Positions 1 to 5,667 of a DNA stretch of 8,240 nucleotides are shown one piece after another; positions within the stretch are counted from its first letter, which is position 1, and every line of letters starts with the position of its first letter. The notes below the pieces were generated by a model. It saw only the letters and a list, made by a program, of their open reading frames with translations. It was not told where the DNA came from and made no database searches. This DNA is from Chroococcidiopsidaceae cyanobacterium CP_BM_RX_35 (GTDB lineage: Bacteria; Cyanobacteriota; Cyanobacteriia; Cyanobacteriales; Chroococcidiopsidaceae). A program made the position numbers and the translations under genes. The stretch lies in assembly GCA_019242465.1 (NCBI GenBank), contig JAFAVL010000723.1, forward strand, positions 1 to 8,240. Reading direction: 5' to 3'.

Positions 1-37
1 GGTGGATATGGAGCAGGTTAATCTTTTGAAGTGGTAG
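1..37 (+). CDS. ndhE: NAD(P)H-quinone oxidoreductase subunit 4L (NdhE), C-terminal end only
   Basis: Only the last 11 codons and the TAG stop (35-37) lie in the window; the reading frame enters at base 2. They encode VDMEQVNLLKW. The ending DMEQ-NLLKW is the very conserved C-terminus of cyanobacterial and chloroplast NdhE, a small membrane subunit of the thylakoid NDH-1 complex that carries electrons from ferredoxin or NAD(P)H to plastoquinone. The rest of the gene, with its three expected membrane helices, is left of the window. The NAD kinase gene begins four bases after this stop, so the two are almost certainly on one transcript. The identification rests on a short peptide recognised from memory, but the position directly before nadK supports it. 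Confidence 0.75.
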   Translation, partial: VDMEQVNLLKW

Positions 38-41
38 TGAA

Positions 42-983
42 GTGCAGTTAAAGCAGGTCATTATCGCTCATAAAGCCGGGGACCCTTTGAGCCGTCATTG
101 GGCAGAAACCTGCGCCCAGCAACTAGAAAGCAGCGACTGTCGAATTCTGATGGGACCAAGTGGACCTAAGGACAATCCGTATCCAGTTTTTTTAGCGTCG
201 GCAATGTCCCCAATCGACTTGGCTTTGGTGTTAGGTGGTGATGGCACAGCACTGACAGCTGCAAGACATCTGGCTGCAGCTGGAATTCCGATTTTGGCAG
301 TGAATGTCGGGGGACATTTAGGTTTCTTGACTGAGGCTTTCGAGGCATTTAAGGACTCGGAGCGGGTTTGGGAGCGGCTTTTGGAAGATCGTTATGCGAT
401 TCAGCGGCGGATGATGCTACAGGCAACCATCTTTGACGGCGAGCGGATGAATTTGGAGCCAGCAAGTGATTGCTTCTTGGCGCTGAATGAGATGTGCATC
501 AAACCTGCTTCAGCTGAACGCATGATCACTTCTGTGCTAGAGATGGAAATTGATGGGGAGATTGTCGATCAATATCAGGGGGATGGGCTAATTGTTGCCA
601 CTCCTACAGGTTCTACCTCTTACACCGTAGCTGCGAATGGTCCAATTATTCATGATGGCATGAAAGCAATCACCATCACCCCCATTTGTCCCATGAGCCT
701 TTCTAGCCGCCCCATAGTCTTACCTCCGGGCTCAGTTGTTAGTGTTTGGCCTCTAGCGGACTACGAGCTGAGTACTAAGCTCTGGACAGATGGTGTGCTT
801 GCTACCTCAATTTGGCCGGGACAGCGAGTTGATGTCCGCACGGCAGACTGTCAGGCTAAATTTATTATCCTACAAGAAAACTATTCTTATTATCAGACTC
901 TGAGGGAAAAGCTTCTGTGGGCAGGAGCCAGGATTCACTACGATAACAACCATCGTCATAATTCAAAGGGAGTAGGGGAGTAG
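42..983 (+). CDS. nadK: NAD kinase (ATP-NAD kinase)
   Basis: Cytosolic enzyme that phosphorylates NAD+ to NADP+. The 313-residue product has the family signatures in order: GGDGT at residues 65-69 (nucleotide-binding and catalytic Asp), GHLGFL at 91-96, the NE pair at 149-150 in LNEMCIKP, and the glycine/serine-rich NAD-binding segment DGLIVATPTGSTSY at 181-194, followed by the SSRPIVLP strand at about 221-228. The opening (QVIIAHKAGDP) and the length near 305 residues match the cyanobacterial NadK type. The start is GTG at 42, four bases after the ndhE stop; no strong Shine-Dalgarno is visible, which suggests translational coupling to ndhE. The last residues (about SKGVGE, 308-313) are encoded by a G-rich repeat and look like an extension beyond the usual family end. 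No terminator is evident downstream. Confidence 0.95.
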   Translation: MQLKQVIIAHKAGDPLSRHWAETCAQQLESSDCRILMGPSGPKDNPYPVFLASAMSPIDLALVLGGDGTALTAARHLAAAGIPILAVNVGGHLGFLTEAFEAFKDSERVWERLLEDRYAIQRRMMLQATIFDGERMNLEPASDCFLALNEMCIKPASAERMITSVLEMEIDGEIVDQYQGDGLIVATPTGSTSYTVAANGPIIHDGMKAITITPICPMSLSSRPIVLPPGSVVSVWPLADYELSTKLWTDGVLATSIWPGQRVDVRTADCQAKFIILQENYSYYQTLREKLLWAGARIHYDNNHRHNSKGVGE

Positions 984-1157
984 GTGGTGAGCAGAAAGAG
1001 TCCCTTTCCTATTTCCTTGGTGCTGCTGGAGAACATCTAGTTAAAGGCTGTACCTCTTCAACATGCATTGAAAGCAGAACCTCGCTCTTGATTGTCTTCC
1101 CTAGCTGGAGCTTGGAAACAAGAAAACCTCTAACATTTTCTTCCCCTACTCCCCTAT
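966..1157. repeat. inverted GGGGAGTA-type repeat at the ends of nadK and the DUF2231 gene
   Basis: Bases 968-979 (GGGAGTAGGGGA) are exactly complementary to 1142-1153 (TCCCCTACTCCC). Each arm is itself a short tandem array of a GGGGAGTA-like unit; on the plus strand the left arm runs from about 968 to 985, and on the minus strand the right arm lies just past the DUF2231 stop. The left arm supplies the last nadK codons and its TAG stop. The two arms flank the 3' ends of two convergent genes and could pair across about 160 bases of transcript. The unit resembles the short tandem heptamer/octamer repeats known from filamentous and Chroococcidiopsis-like cyanobacteria, but that comparison is from memory. 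The 160 bases between the arms hold no gene or clear terminator that I can see. Confidence 0.6.
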
Positions 1158-1700
1158 CTATGGCTGAGAGCGACTGCCCGAACCAACCACGCCAATTTTA
1201 TGACGATATGATAGCTCAGCCCCAAACCAGCCAGAGGCACTCACGAGCGTGCCGACAACCAGTGAAAGAATTATCCCAACAGGCAATATTGCCCCTGTAT
1301 AATTACCAAGACGCAAACTGAAGTTAACAGCTGTCAAGACTAAGATAGCTACGTTGAGTATCATATGCGCCCAACCCGCTGTGCGCTTGCGGACTCGTTC
1401 TATGCGCACAAAGTCGCTCATGCCAATTAAAGCTGCCACCGCTCCCCCAGCTAAGCCAGCCCCTAGTAGCCAGACTGATGCCCTTGCCCAAAAGGGATCG
1501 TGAGTCAGCCAGTAACCGAAGTCGGTGCCCAATGCCCCAGCTAAGAACGCAATAGGAAAGATGACACTTAACGGATGTAAAGGATGCCCAGCGATCGCCA
1601 CTGTACTGGGCACACCAGTATCGAGGTACTCTCTGTCATCACTTTCAATAATTGGTGGAATATTGGGGTAGGGTGATGTGTTGGTTCCTGATGTTTCCAT
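1158..1700 (-). CDS. DUF2231 family membrane protein
   Basis: A 180-residue integral membrane protein. The diagnostic feature of the DUF2231 family is the GHPLHPLSVIFPIAFL stretch at residues 38-53, at the start of the first helix. Hydrophobic helices follow at about 73-94, 111-130 and 136-156, giving four in all, with a basic loop between helices 2 and 3 (R99 to R106) and a SYRHKIGV motif near the C-terminus (164-171). The first 35 residues are polar and proline-containing. The start ATG (1698-1700) has a GGGAG ribosome site five bases upstream. It lies 49 bases downstream of the DUF2993 gene on the same strand and is probably its operon partner. The family has no firmly established biochemical role; heme binding or redox function has been suggested for some members, but nothing in this sequence proves it. 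Confidence 0.85.
   Translation of the reverse strand: METSGTNTSPYPNIPPIIESDDREYLDTGVPSTVAIAGHPLHPLSVIFPIAFLAGALGTDFGYWLTHDPFWARASVWLLGAGLAGGAVAALIGMSDFVRIERVRKRTAGWAHMILNVAILVLTAVNFSLRLGNYTGAILPVGIILSLVVGTLVSASGWFGAELSYRHKIGVVGSGSRSQP
1591..1598. repeat. HIP1 octamer GCGATCGC
   Basis: Exact copy of the highly iterated palindrome abundant in many cyanobacterial genomes, here inside the DUF2231 coding region. It supports the taxonomic assignment. Confidence 0.85.
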
Positions 1701-1749
1701 AATTTCTCCCGCTTACAGCAGCGATCAGATTTGTATTTACACCACAATC

Positions 1750-2490
1750 TTAACCGGAGGGCATTTGCTCAACATGGGCTGCGGCTTGAAAGGTTAGTTT
1801 CCCTTGCTCCACATTTATGCTCTTAATTCGCAAAGACATCCCCTCCAGATCGAAGTTGCTCAGATCTAAAATTTCAGTAGTCTGTTCTACCAGTGCCTTT
1901 GTCAGCTCTGGTGCTAGCTCCTTTTCTTCACCATACTGGACATCTTTAAGCATAACGGTCTTACCGTCATCTGTGACACGAGGAACGGCTGAGAAGGCAA
2001 TCTGCTTTGTTTCTCCTGTCTCACGCAATAGCACCTGAGCCTTCAGTGCCACTTTGCCATCGCCCGGTAAATGAAACTCTTCCTGTTTTGCATCAACAGT
2101 CATCTGTTTCCCGTCTACGCTGACCTGTAGGTTTCGCAGCTTGCTGTGGACATATTCGGAGTTAAACGCACGGTTGATATCCGCTTCTGTCAAAACAACA
2201 TGAGCTTCCGCATCTGTAGGCTTGGTTAATTCAACCTTTCCCATTGCAGCGCTTAGAGGATTGATGGCAACACTACCCATTTGCATATCCATATCCTCTA
2301 CGCGTAGGTCTTGCTGCATTACCAGACCTTTGCCTTCGATCTCTACTGAATTTACTTCACCTTGAACTAGTTTGAATGGATCAGTTTTGATATCTACATT
2401 CAATTCATCTACTTCATCCAACTGACTAGACATACCAAGCTCTGCCGCCTTGTTTAGCGCCTGCTCTCCCAATCCTGACCGCTCCGACAT
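1750..2490 (-). CDS. DUF2993 (LmeA-like lipid-binding) protein
   Basis: A 246-residue, largely beta-strand protein that fits the DUF2993 family, now named after the mycobacterial phospholipid-binding protein LmeA. Seen in the sequence: an N-terminal amphipathic helix (about 8-25), repeated strands containing NSVEIEGKGL (47-56) and MQMGSVAINPL (69-79), the TEADINRAFNSEYV segment (101-114) typical of cyanobacterial members, and a closing LDLSNFDLEGMSLRIKSI region (208-225) followed by a final strand. There is no signal peptide or membrane helix, so this copy appears soluble or peripherally attached, unlike the lipoprotein or exported actinobacterial relatives. The ATG at 2488-2490 lacks an obvious Shine-Dalgarno. 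It is the first gene of the likely two-gene minus-strand unit with the DUF2231 gene and is divergent from the first hemerythrin gene. The molecular function in cyanobacteria is unknown; binding of membrane lipid is an inference from the family. Confidence 0.8.
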   Translation of the reverse strand: MSERSGLGEQALNKAAELGMSSQLDEVDELNVDIKTDPFKLVQGEVNSVEIEGKGLVMQQDLRVEDMDMQMGSVAINPLSAAMGKVELTKPTDAEAHVVLTEADINRAFNSEYVHSKLRNLQVSVDGKQMTVDAKQEEFHLPGDGKVALKAQVLLRETGETKQIAFSAVPRVTDDGKTVMLKDVQYGEEKELAPELTKALVEQTTEILDLSNFDLEGMSLRIKSINVEQGKLTFQAAAHVEQMPSG

Positions 2491-2755
2491 CGCGTCACAC
2501 TATCCTATTCTTTTCTTACTTCGTCAATCTAGCGATTTGGATTAAGCCTTGTATCTGCCCCACGGAGGAAGGCAAGTCATTGCTTACCTCTACCATGAGT
2601 GGAAAGCAACGAGTGTCTTTGATAAGTATTCGTCCTATTTTTATTTCCCTCAGCTTTACTGTTGATCCGTCAAAAGAAAGATGGATTCCACCTAAATACT
2701 ATGACACCCTGAAAAGTAAGTGAACTTTAATGATTATAGAGAGGTTACTCAAAAA
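2491..2755. other. divergent intergenic region between DUF2993 and hemerythrin genes
   Basis: This AT-rich stretch must hold the promoters for both divergent genes. On the plus strand TTGATA (2619-2624) is followed after 17 bases by TATTTC (2642-2647), and a TACTAT (2697-2702) could be a -10 element without a matching -35. None of these is convincing alone. I see no RNA gene and no recognisable operator. The region overlaps the possible GTG-initiated extension (2720-2755) of the hemerythrin gene. Confidence 0.4.
2738..2744 (+). promoter_or_regulatory. ribosome binding site deciding the hemerythrin start
   Basis: AGAGAGG lies 11 bases before the ATG at 2756. The frame stays open upstream to a GTG at 2720, but that codon has only a weak purine stretch before it. 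The peptide from the ATG (MVTTLDDTKRSAIA) matches my recollection of how cyanobacterial relatives begin, so the ATG is preferred. Confidence 0.45.
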
Positions 2756-3793
2756 ATGGTAACAACACTAGATGATACTAAACGCTCTGCGATCGCCGTT
2801 AAGTTGGCTAATGTCAAAGCCATTCAAAACCTACTTATTTCTAGTGAACAAAACCTTTTACAAGAGTCTACAGATCAAGATATTAACTCTCGTTTAAGGG
2901 ACATGCTGGGTGACGATCAAAAAAATCTTGGTGTATTAGACACGGTCATCGTTCAGTATGGCGTTAAAGGCGAACCAAAGGAAACAACGAAGCAACTCGT
3001 TGAGATGACCCAGAAGTTGATGTCAGGCTCTGAGCTAACTCTTTATGAAAAGTTTGCTCAGCTTGAGTTGCTCAAGCATGGACAGGTTATGGCTGGCATT
3101 GTTATCCACAAAGCTGCCCAACAAGTTGGTGCTGATGTTGAAGCAGCAATCACACCTCTGAATACCATTAACTTTGAAAACCGGGCTCATCAGGAGCAAC
3201 TGAAGGGAGTGCTAGAGATCCTGGGTACGCGCGAACTGACGGGCAAAGATGCAGATCAAGGCATCTGGGCGCGTGTCCAAGACGCTATGGCAGCACTAAC
3301 AGGGGTAGTTGGTAGTGCAGTTACCCAAACAAGTGATAAAAAGGACATGAACATCCAGGATGTTCTGCGGATGGACCATACCAAGGTCAACACTCTATTT
3401 ATGGAACTTAACGGTACCGACGATCCTCAGAAGATACAAGAGTATTTCGGTCAGATCTACAAAGATCTAACAGCACATTCCCTAGCAGAAGAAGAAGTTG
3501 TTTACCCAGCAATCCGCCCTTACTACGAAGAAACACAGGACTTGTATGACGAGCAGGGCGAAATCAAGGCAATGTTAGAAGAAATTAAGGCAATTAACCC
3601 CTCCTCGCCTGAATTCAAGAACAAAGCTAATCAGCTGAAGGATGTTGTTATGCATCACGTCAGTCAAGAAGAAAACGATGTGTTTGCCAAAGTTAGGGCA
3701 AACTTCAATGATGAACAAAGTGAGCAACTTGCTACAAAGTTCAAATCAGCTAAGAGCAAGATTCAAGAAGAAATGGGCGTTGCCAAAAAATAG
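2756..3793 (+). CDS. hemerythrin (HHE) domain protein with helical N-terminal domain
   Basis: A soluble, almost entirely helical protein of 345 residues from the ATG at 2756 (357 if the GTG at 2720 is used). The C-terminal third, about 200-340, is a hemerythrin-like HHE domain expected to hold a di-iron centre: MDH with H208, HSLAEEE with H241 and E245, and HHVSQEEN with H300/H301 and E305/E306. The fourth expected histidine is a glutamine: YDEQGEIK has Q267 where the neighbouring hemerythrin has REHNEV. The N-terminal 190 residues match no family I can name. They are predicted helices with two Glu-x3-His pairs (E104/H108 in ELLKH and E141/H145 in ENRAH), which recalls ferritin-like bundles. 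A likely role is iron, oxygen or redox sensing or storage, by family inference only. The gene is divergent from the DUF2993 gene, ends before a strong terminator, and is followed by a second hemerythrin gene. Confidence 0.85.
   Translation: MVTTLDDTKRSAIAVKLANVKAIQNLLISSEQNLLQESTDQDINSRLRDMLGDDQKNLGVLDTVIVQYGVKGEPKETTKQLVEMTQKLMSGSELTLYEKFAQLELLKHGQVMAGIVIHKAAQQVGADVEAAITPLNTINFENRAHQEQLKGVLEILGTRELTGKDADQGIWARVQDAMAALTGVVGSAVTQTSDKKDMNIQDVLRMDHTKVNTLFMELNGTDDPQKIQEYFGQIYKDLTAHSLAEEEVVYPAIRPYYEETQDLYDEQGEIKAMLEEIKAINPSSPEFKNKANQLKDVVMHHVSQEENDVFAKVRANFNDEQSEQLATKFKSAKSKIQEEMGVAKK
2789..2796. repeat. HIP1 octamer GCGATCGC
   Basis: Exact HIP1 palindrome inside the start of the long hemerythrin gene (codons for AIA near residue 12). 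Confidence 0.85.
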
Positions 3794-3852
3794 AGATATC
3801 AGTCATTTGAACGATGAACTAGTCGTACAAGAGTGCTGAGATGCGTTTCAAT

Positions 3853-3886
3853 AACCCACCACTTATAATGGTGGGTTTATTTTCTT
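3853..3886 (+). terminator. Rho-independent terminator after the long hemerythrin gene
   Basis: AACCCACCA (3853-3861) pairs perfectly with TGGTGGGTT (3869-3877) across a seven-base loop, giving a nine-base-pair GC-rich stem. It is followed directly by a T-rich tract (TATTTTCTT). It lies 60 bases after the stop at 3793, so transcription of the first hemerythrin gene most likely ends here and the next gene needs its own promoter. Confidence 0.85.
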
Positions 3887-3966
3887 GAAGACTTTTGCTT
3901 TAAAAATTTCTGGTACCATTAGCTGAATTTGTTGCTAAAAATCAGTAAAGTAAAGGATGAACACAT

Positions 3967-3972
3967 AGGGGG
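3967..3972 (+). promoter_or_regulatory. ribosome binding site deciding the second hemerythrin start
   Basis: AGGGGG lies ten bases before ATG 3983. The frame is open further up to TTG 3929, but the upstream 18 codons are Lys-rich and unlike any hemerythrin, whereas MDILDLIKNEH from the ATG is the usual family beginning. Confidence 0.65.
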
Positions 3973-3982
3973 TAAAGACAAA

Positions 3983-4432
3983 ATGGATATCCTGGACTTA
4001 ATCAAAAATGAACACCGTCAGATCGAAGCTTTATTCTCAGAGATTGAAACTGTAAATGATACAGCAAAATTATACAAAAGTTTTAATCAACTTTCTGAAG
4101 AGATCAATTTGCACACCGAGGTTGAAGCTCAAACCTTTTATTCAGCAATTCGCCAATGGGGAAAAAACGAGCTAATTGATACAGCTCAAAGAGAACATAA
4201 TGAAGTTAGGCGAATGCTAGAAGAAATTGAGTCTCTTAGTCCAACGTCTGAGGAGTTCCAAGCTCAGGTTCAGGCTTTAAAACAGCTATTTCAACATCAT
4301 ATTCAAGAAGAAGAAAACGAGTTATTTTCCCAAGTACGCCAGTATATCAATGAGGCGAAACGTACGCAAATGGCCAGCGAGTTTGCATCAGCCAAAAGCA
4401 AACTCGCTAGCGGTATGCCAGCTGTAGGTTAG
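3983..4432 (+). CDS. single-domain hemerythrin-like (HHE) protein
   Basis: A 149-residue cytosolic four-helix protein that consists of one HHE domain. The metal-ligand pattern is complete: H11 in KNEH, H44 and E48 in HTEVE, H72 in REHNEV, and H105/H106 with E110/E111 in HHIQEEEN. It should therefore bind a di-iron centre and O2, NO or peroxide, a family-level inference. Its tail (SEFASAKSKLA) matches that of the upstream hemerythrin (TKFKSAKSKIQ), and the domains align throughout, so the two are paralogues. It begins 189 bases after the first gene ends, beyond a terminator, so it is probably transcribed separately. It ends four bases before the convergent dehydrogenase gene. An 11-base perfect inverted repeat lies in its last codons. 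Confidence 0.9.
   Translation: MDILDLIKNEHRQIEALFSEIETVNDTAKLYKSFNQLSEEINLHTEVEAQTFYSAIRQWGKNELIDTAQREHNEVRRMLEEIESLSPTSEEFQAQVQALKQLFQHHIQEEENELFSQVRQYINEAKRTQMASEFASAKSKLASGMPAVG
4376..4408. repeat. perfect 11-bp inverted repeat at the hemerythrin 3' end
   Basis: AGCGAGTTTGC (4376-4386) and GCAAACTCGCT (4398-4408) are exact reverse complements around an 11-base loop. The hairpin lies inside the coding sequence, about 20 bases before the stop at 4432, and neither strand has a T tract after it. It could stabilise the mRNA ends or slow convergent transcription from either gene, since no other terminator is visible between the hemerythrin and dehydrogenase genes. Confidence 0.65.
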
Positions 4433-4436
4433 CAGT

Positions 4437-5294
4437 TTATCCGTTTACCACAGTACCGCCATTAGGGTGTAAAACTTGACCCGAATAATACGAGGCATCA
4501 TCCGAAGCCAAAAACACATAGCTAGGTGCGAGTTCTTCGGGTTGACCGGGTCTTTGCATCGGCACTTCTTTGCCAAAACTTGCCACTTTATCAGCTGCGA
4601 AAGTGGAGGGGATGAGTGGTGTCCAGATGGGACCTGGTGCTACAGCATTAACCCTAATCCCCTTTTCGACCAGACTCTTGGATAAAGAGCGGGTAAAAGC
4701 AACAATTGCTCCTTTAGTGGAAGAGTAATCGAGCAGTTGCGGATTACCTTGGTATGCCGTTACCGAGGTCGTGTTGATGATGGCACTGCCCTGCTTAAGG
4801 TGCTTGAGTGCCGCTTTGGTCATAAAAAACATTGAGAATATGTTGGTGCGAAAGGTGCGCTCCAGTTGTTGAGCACTGATATCCTCAATGCTCTGTTGCG
4901 GATGCTGCTCAGCGGCATTGTTGACTAGAATATCGAGATGCCCAAATTCATCAACTGTTTGCTGGACAACTTGCTGGCAAAAGGCTTCATCGCCAATGTC
5001 TCCAGAGATTGCTGTAGCGTGGCGACCATGTTCTTCTACCAGATGTTTTGTCTGTTTAGCATCATCATGCTCGTTCAAGTACACAATTGCCACATCAGCC
5101 CCTTCTTTGGCGTAGGCAACTGCCACTGCACGACCAATGCCACTATCACCACCTGTGATTAGCGCAACTTTGCCCTGCAACTTGCCACTCCCGCGATATT
5201 GAGAGTCATCAGTTTTCGGTTGGGGGGTCATTTCTGATTGACGACCTGGTTCTTGCTCCTGATGCTGTGCTGGTAGTTGTGACGGTTCTGCCAT
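4437..5294 (-). CDS. SDR family oxidoreductase, YghA/YhdF-like
   Basis: A 285-residue NAD(P)-dependent short-chain dehydrogenase. The Rossmann motif TGGDSGIG is at 47-54, the structural NNAA at 125-128, the catalytic tetrad N151, S177, Y190 and K194 (YSSTK), and the PGPIWTPLIPS segment at 220-230. The 40-residue polar, Gln/Pro-rich N-terminal tail and the GGDSGIGRAVA variant are typical of the group containing E. coli YghA and Bacillus general stress protein 39 (YdaD/YhdF), often annotated as glucose 1-dehydrogenase-like; the natural substrate is unknown. The start ATG (5292-5294) has AGGAG nine bases upstream (5304-5308), a good ribosome site. It converges on the hemerythrin gene with a four-base gap and is divergent from the PGM1-like gene. 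All catalytic residues are present, so it should be active. Confidence 0.9.
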   Translation of the reverse strand: MAEPSQLPAQHQEQEPGRQSEMTPQPKTDDSQYRGSGKLQGKVALITGGDSGIGRAVAVAYAKEGADVAIVYLNEHDDAKQTKHLVEEHGRHATAISGDIGDEAFCQQVVQQTVDEFGHLDILVNNAAEQHPQQSIEDISAQQLERTFRTNIFSMFFMTKAALKHLKQGSAIINTTSVTAYQGNPQLLDYSSTKGAIVAFTRSLSKSLVEKGIRVNAVAPGPIWTPLIPSTFAADKVASFGKEVPMQRPGQPEELAPSYVFLASDDASYYSGQVLHPNGGTVVNG

Positions 5295-5426
5295 TTAAGT
5301 TATCTCCTGAGTTGACAAAGAATGGGGTGTGGGGAAAGAAATAGAAAGGATACATGTGCCCATCCCCTTCAAGGGATAAACAACAAAGATTGTTTCCTTG
5401 GAGCCCAGCGTAAGAAAAAGGCACCT

Positions 5427-5600
5427 ATGATTGAAAGGCCTCCTACTGCTATTGGTAAAGTAAGGCAGCAATCCAACTTCTATCTAACTAATTACAGGCT
5501 GGATTATGTGGCTCTAGAGGTTAAGTTAGCAACCAGGGCAGTTGAGTTTATCACTCTAGAGGTAGAAAGCTTTACTACCCTTACTGAACACTTGTTGTAA
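5427..5600 (+). CDS. possible small protein of 57 residues
   Basis: Starts at ATG 5427 with AAAAGG five bases upstream (5416-5421) and ends at TAA 5600. I do not recognise the product. The first 25 residues are polar and basic (MIERPPTAIGKVRQQ), and the rest could form an amphipathic helix with two LEV units 14 residues apart (VALEVKLA and FITLEVES), which arise from the CTCTAGAGGT direct repeat. It precedes the PGM1-like gene by 67 bases on the same strand and could be a leader or a short regulatory protein, a decayed gene remnant, or chance. The same frame stays open upstream to an ATG at 5322, but without a good ribosome site. Confidence 0.3.
   Translation: MIERPPTAIGKVRQQSNFYLTNYRLDYVALEVKLATRAVEFITLEVESFTTLTEHLL
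5512..5563. repeat. CTCTAGAGGT direct repeat, 42-bp period
   Basis: The ten-base sequence occurs at 5512-5521 and 5554-5563, and each copy contains the palindrome CTCTAGAG. The start-to-start distance of 42 bases is four helical turns, which would place both on the same DNA face. This fits a pair of operator sites in a divergent promoter region, but the spacing is also a multiple of three within the possible small ORF. Confidence 0.5.
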
Positions 5601-5667
5601 AGCAGGTCACTTTTTTGGTCGCTAATCAGAGTAAGATTGCTATTATTAAGAGCCTTGGGCTGGGGCT

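Larger units (their letters stand above)
5295..5667. other. 373-bp intergenic region between divergent SDR and PGM1-like genes
   Basis: It contains the SDR ribosome site at its left end and, near 5362-5377, a short dyad (CCCTT-C-AAGGG). In the middle are a possible small ORF (5427-5600) and two CTCTAGAGGT copies. Before the PGM1-like gene, TATTAT (5641-5646) could be a -10 element, but the best -35 match (TTGGTC, 5615-5620) is 20 bases away, so the promoter call is weak. No tRNA, terminator or known riboswitch is recognised. Confidence 0.4.

Noticed and set aside
49..60. TAAAGCAGGTCA occurs both at the nadK start and at 5598-5609
   Set aside because: A single 12-base match in 8.2 kb is expected by chance about a few times, and the two contexts (coding and intergenic) share nothing else.
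1088..1321. Plus-strand open frame opposite the DUF2231 gene end
   Set aside because: Its sequence is the antisense of a clear membrane-protein gene, with no ribosome site and no recognisable product.
2619..2647. TTGATA-17-TATTTC as a sigma-70 promoter for the long hemerythrin gene
   Set aside because: The -10 half matches poorly; it is mentioned in the intergenic entry but not called as a promoter.
3929..3982. Upstream TTG start for the short hemerythrin
   Set aside because: The extra 18 residues are not hemerythrin-like, whereas the ATG at 3983 has a good ribosome site and gives the normal family N-terminus.
4476..5162. Several plus-strand open frames of 69-75 codons within the SDR region
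   Set aside because: They are antisense to an intact SDR with all catalytic motifs, are Cys-rich and irregular, and lack ribosome sites.
5362..5377. Short dyad CCCTT-C-AAGGG upstream of the SDR gene
   Set aside because: Five-base arms with a one-base centre cannot form a stable hairpin and are too short to call an operator without other copies.
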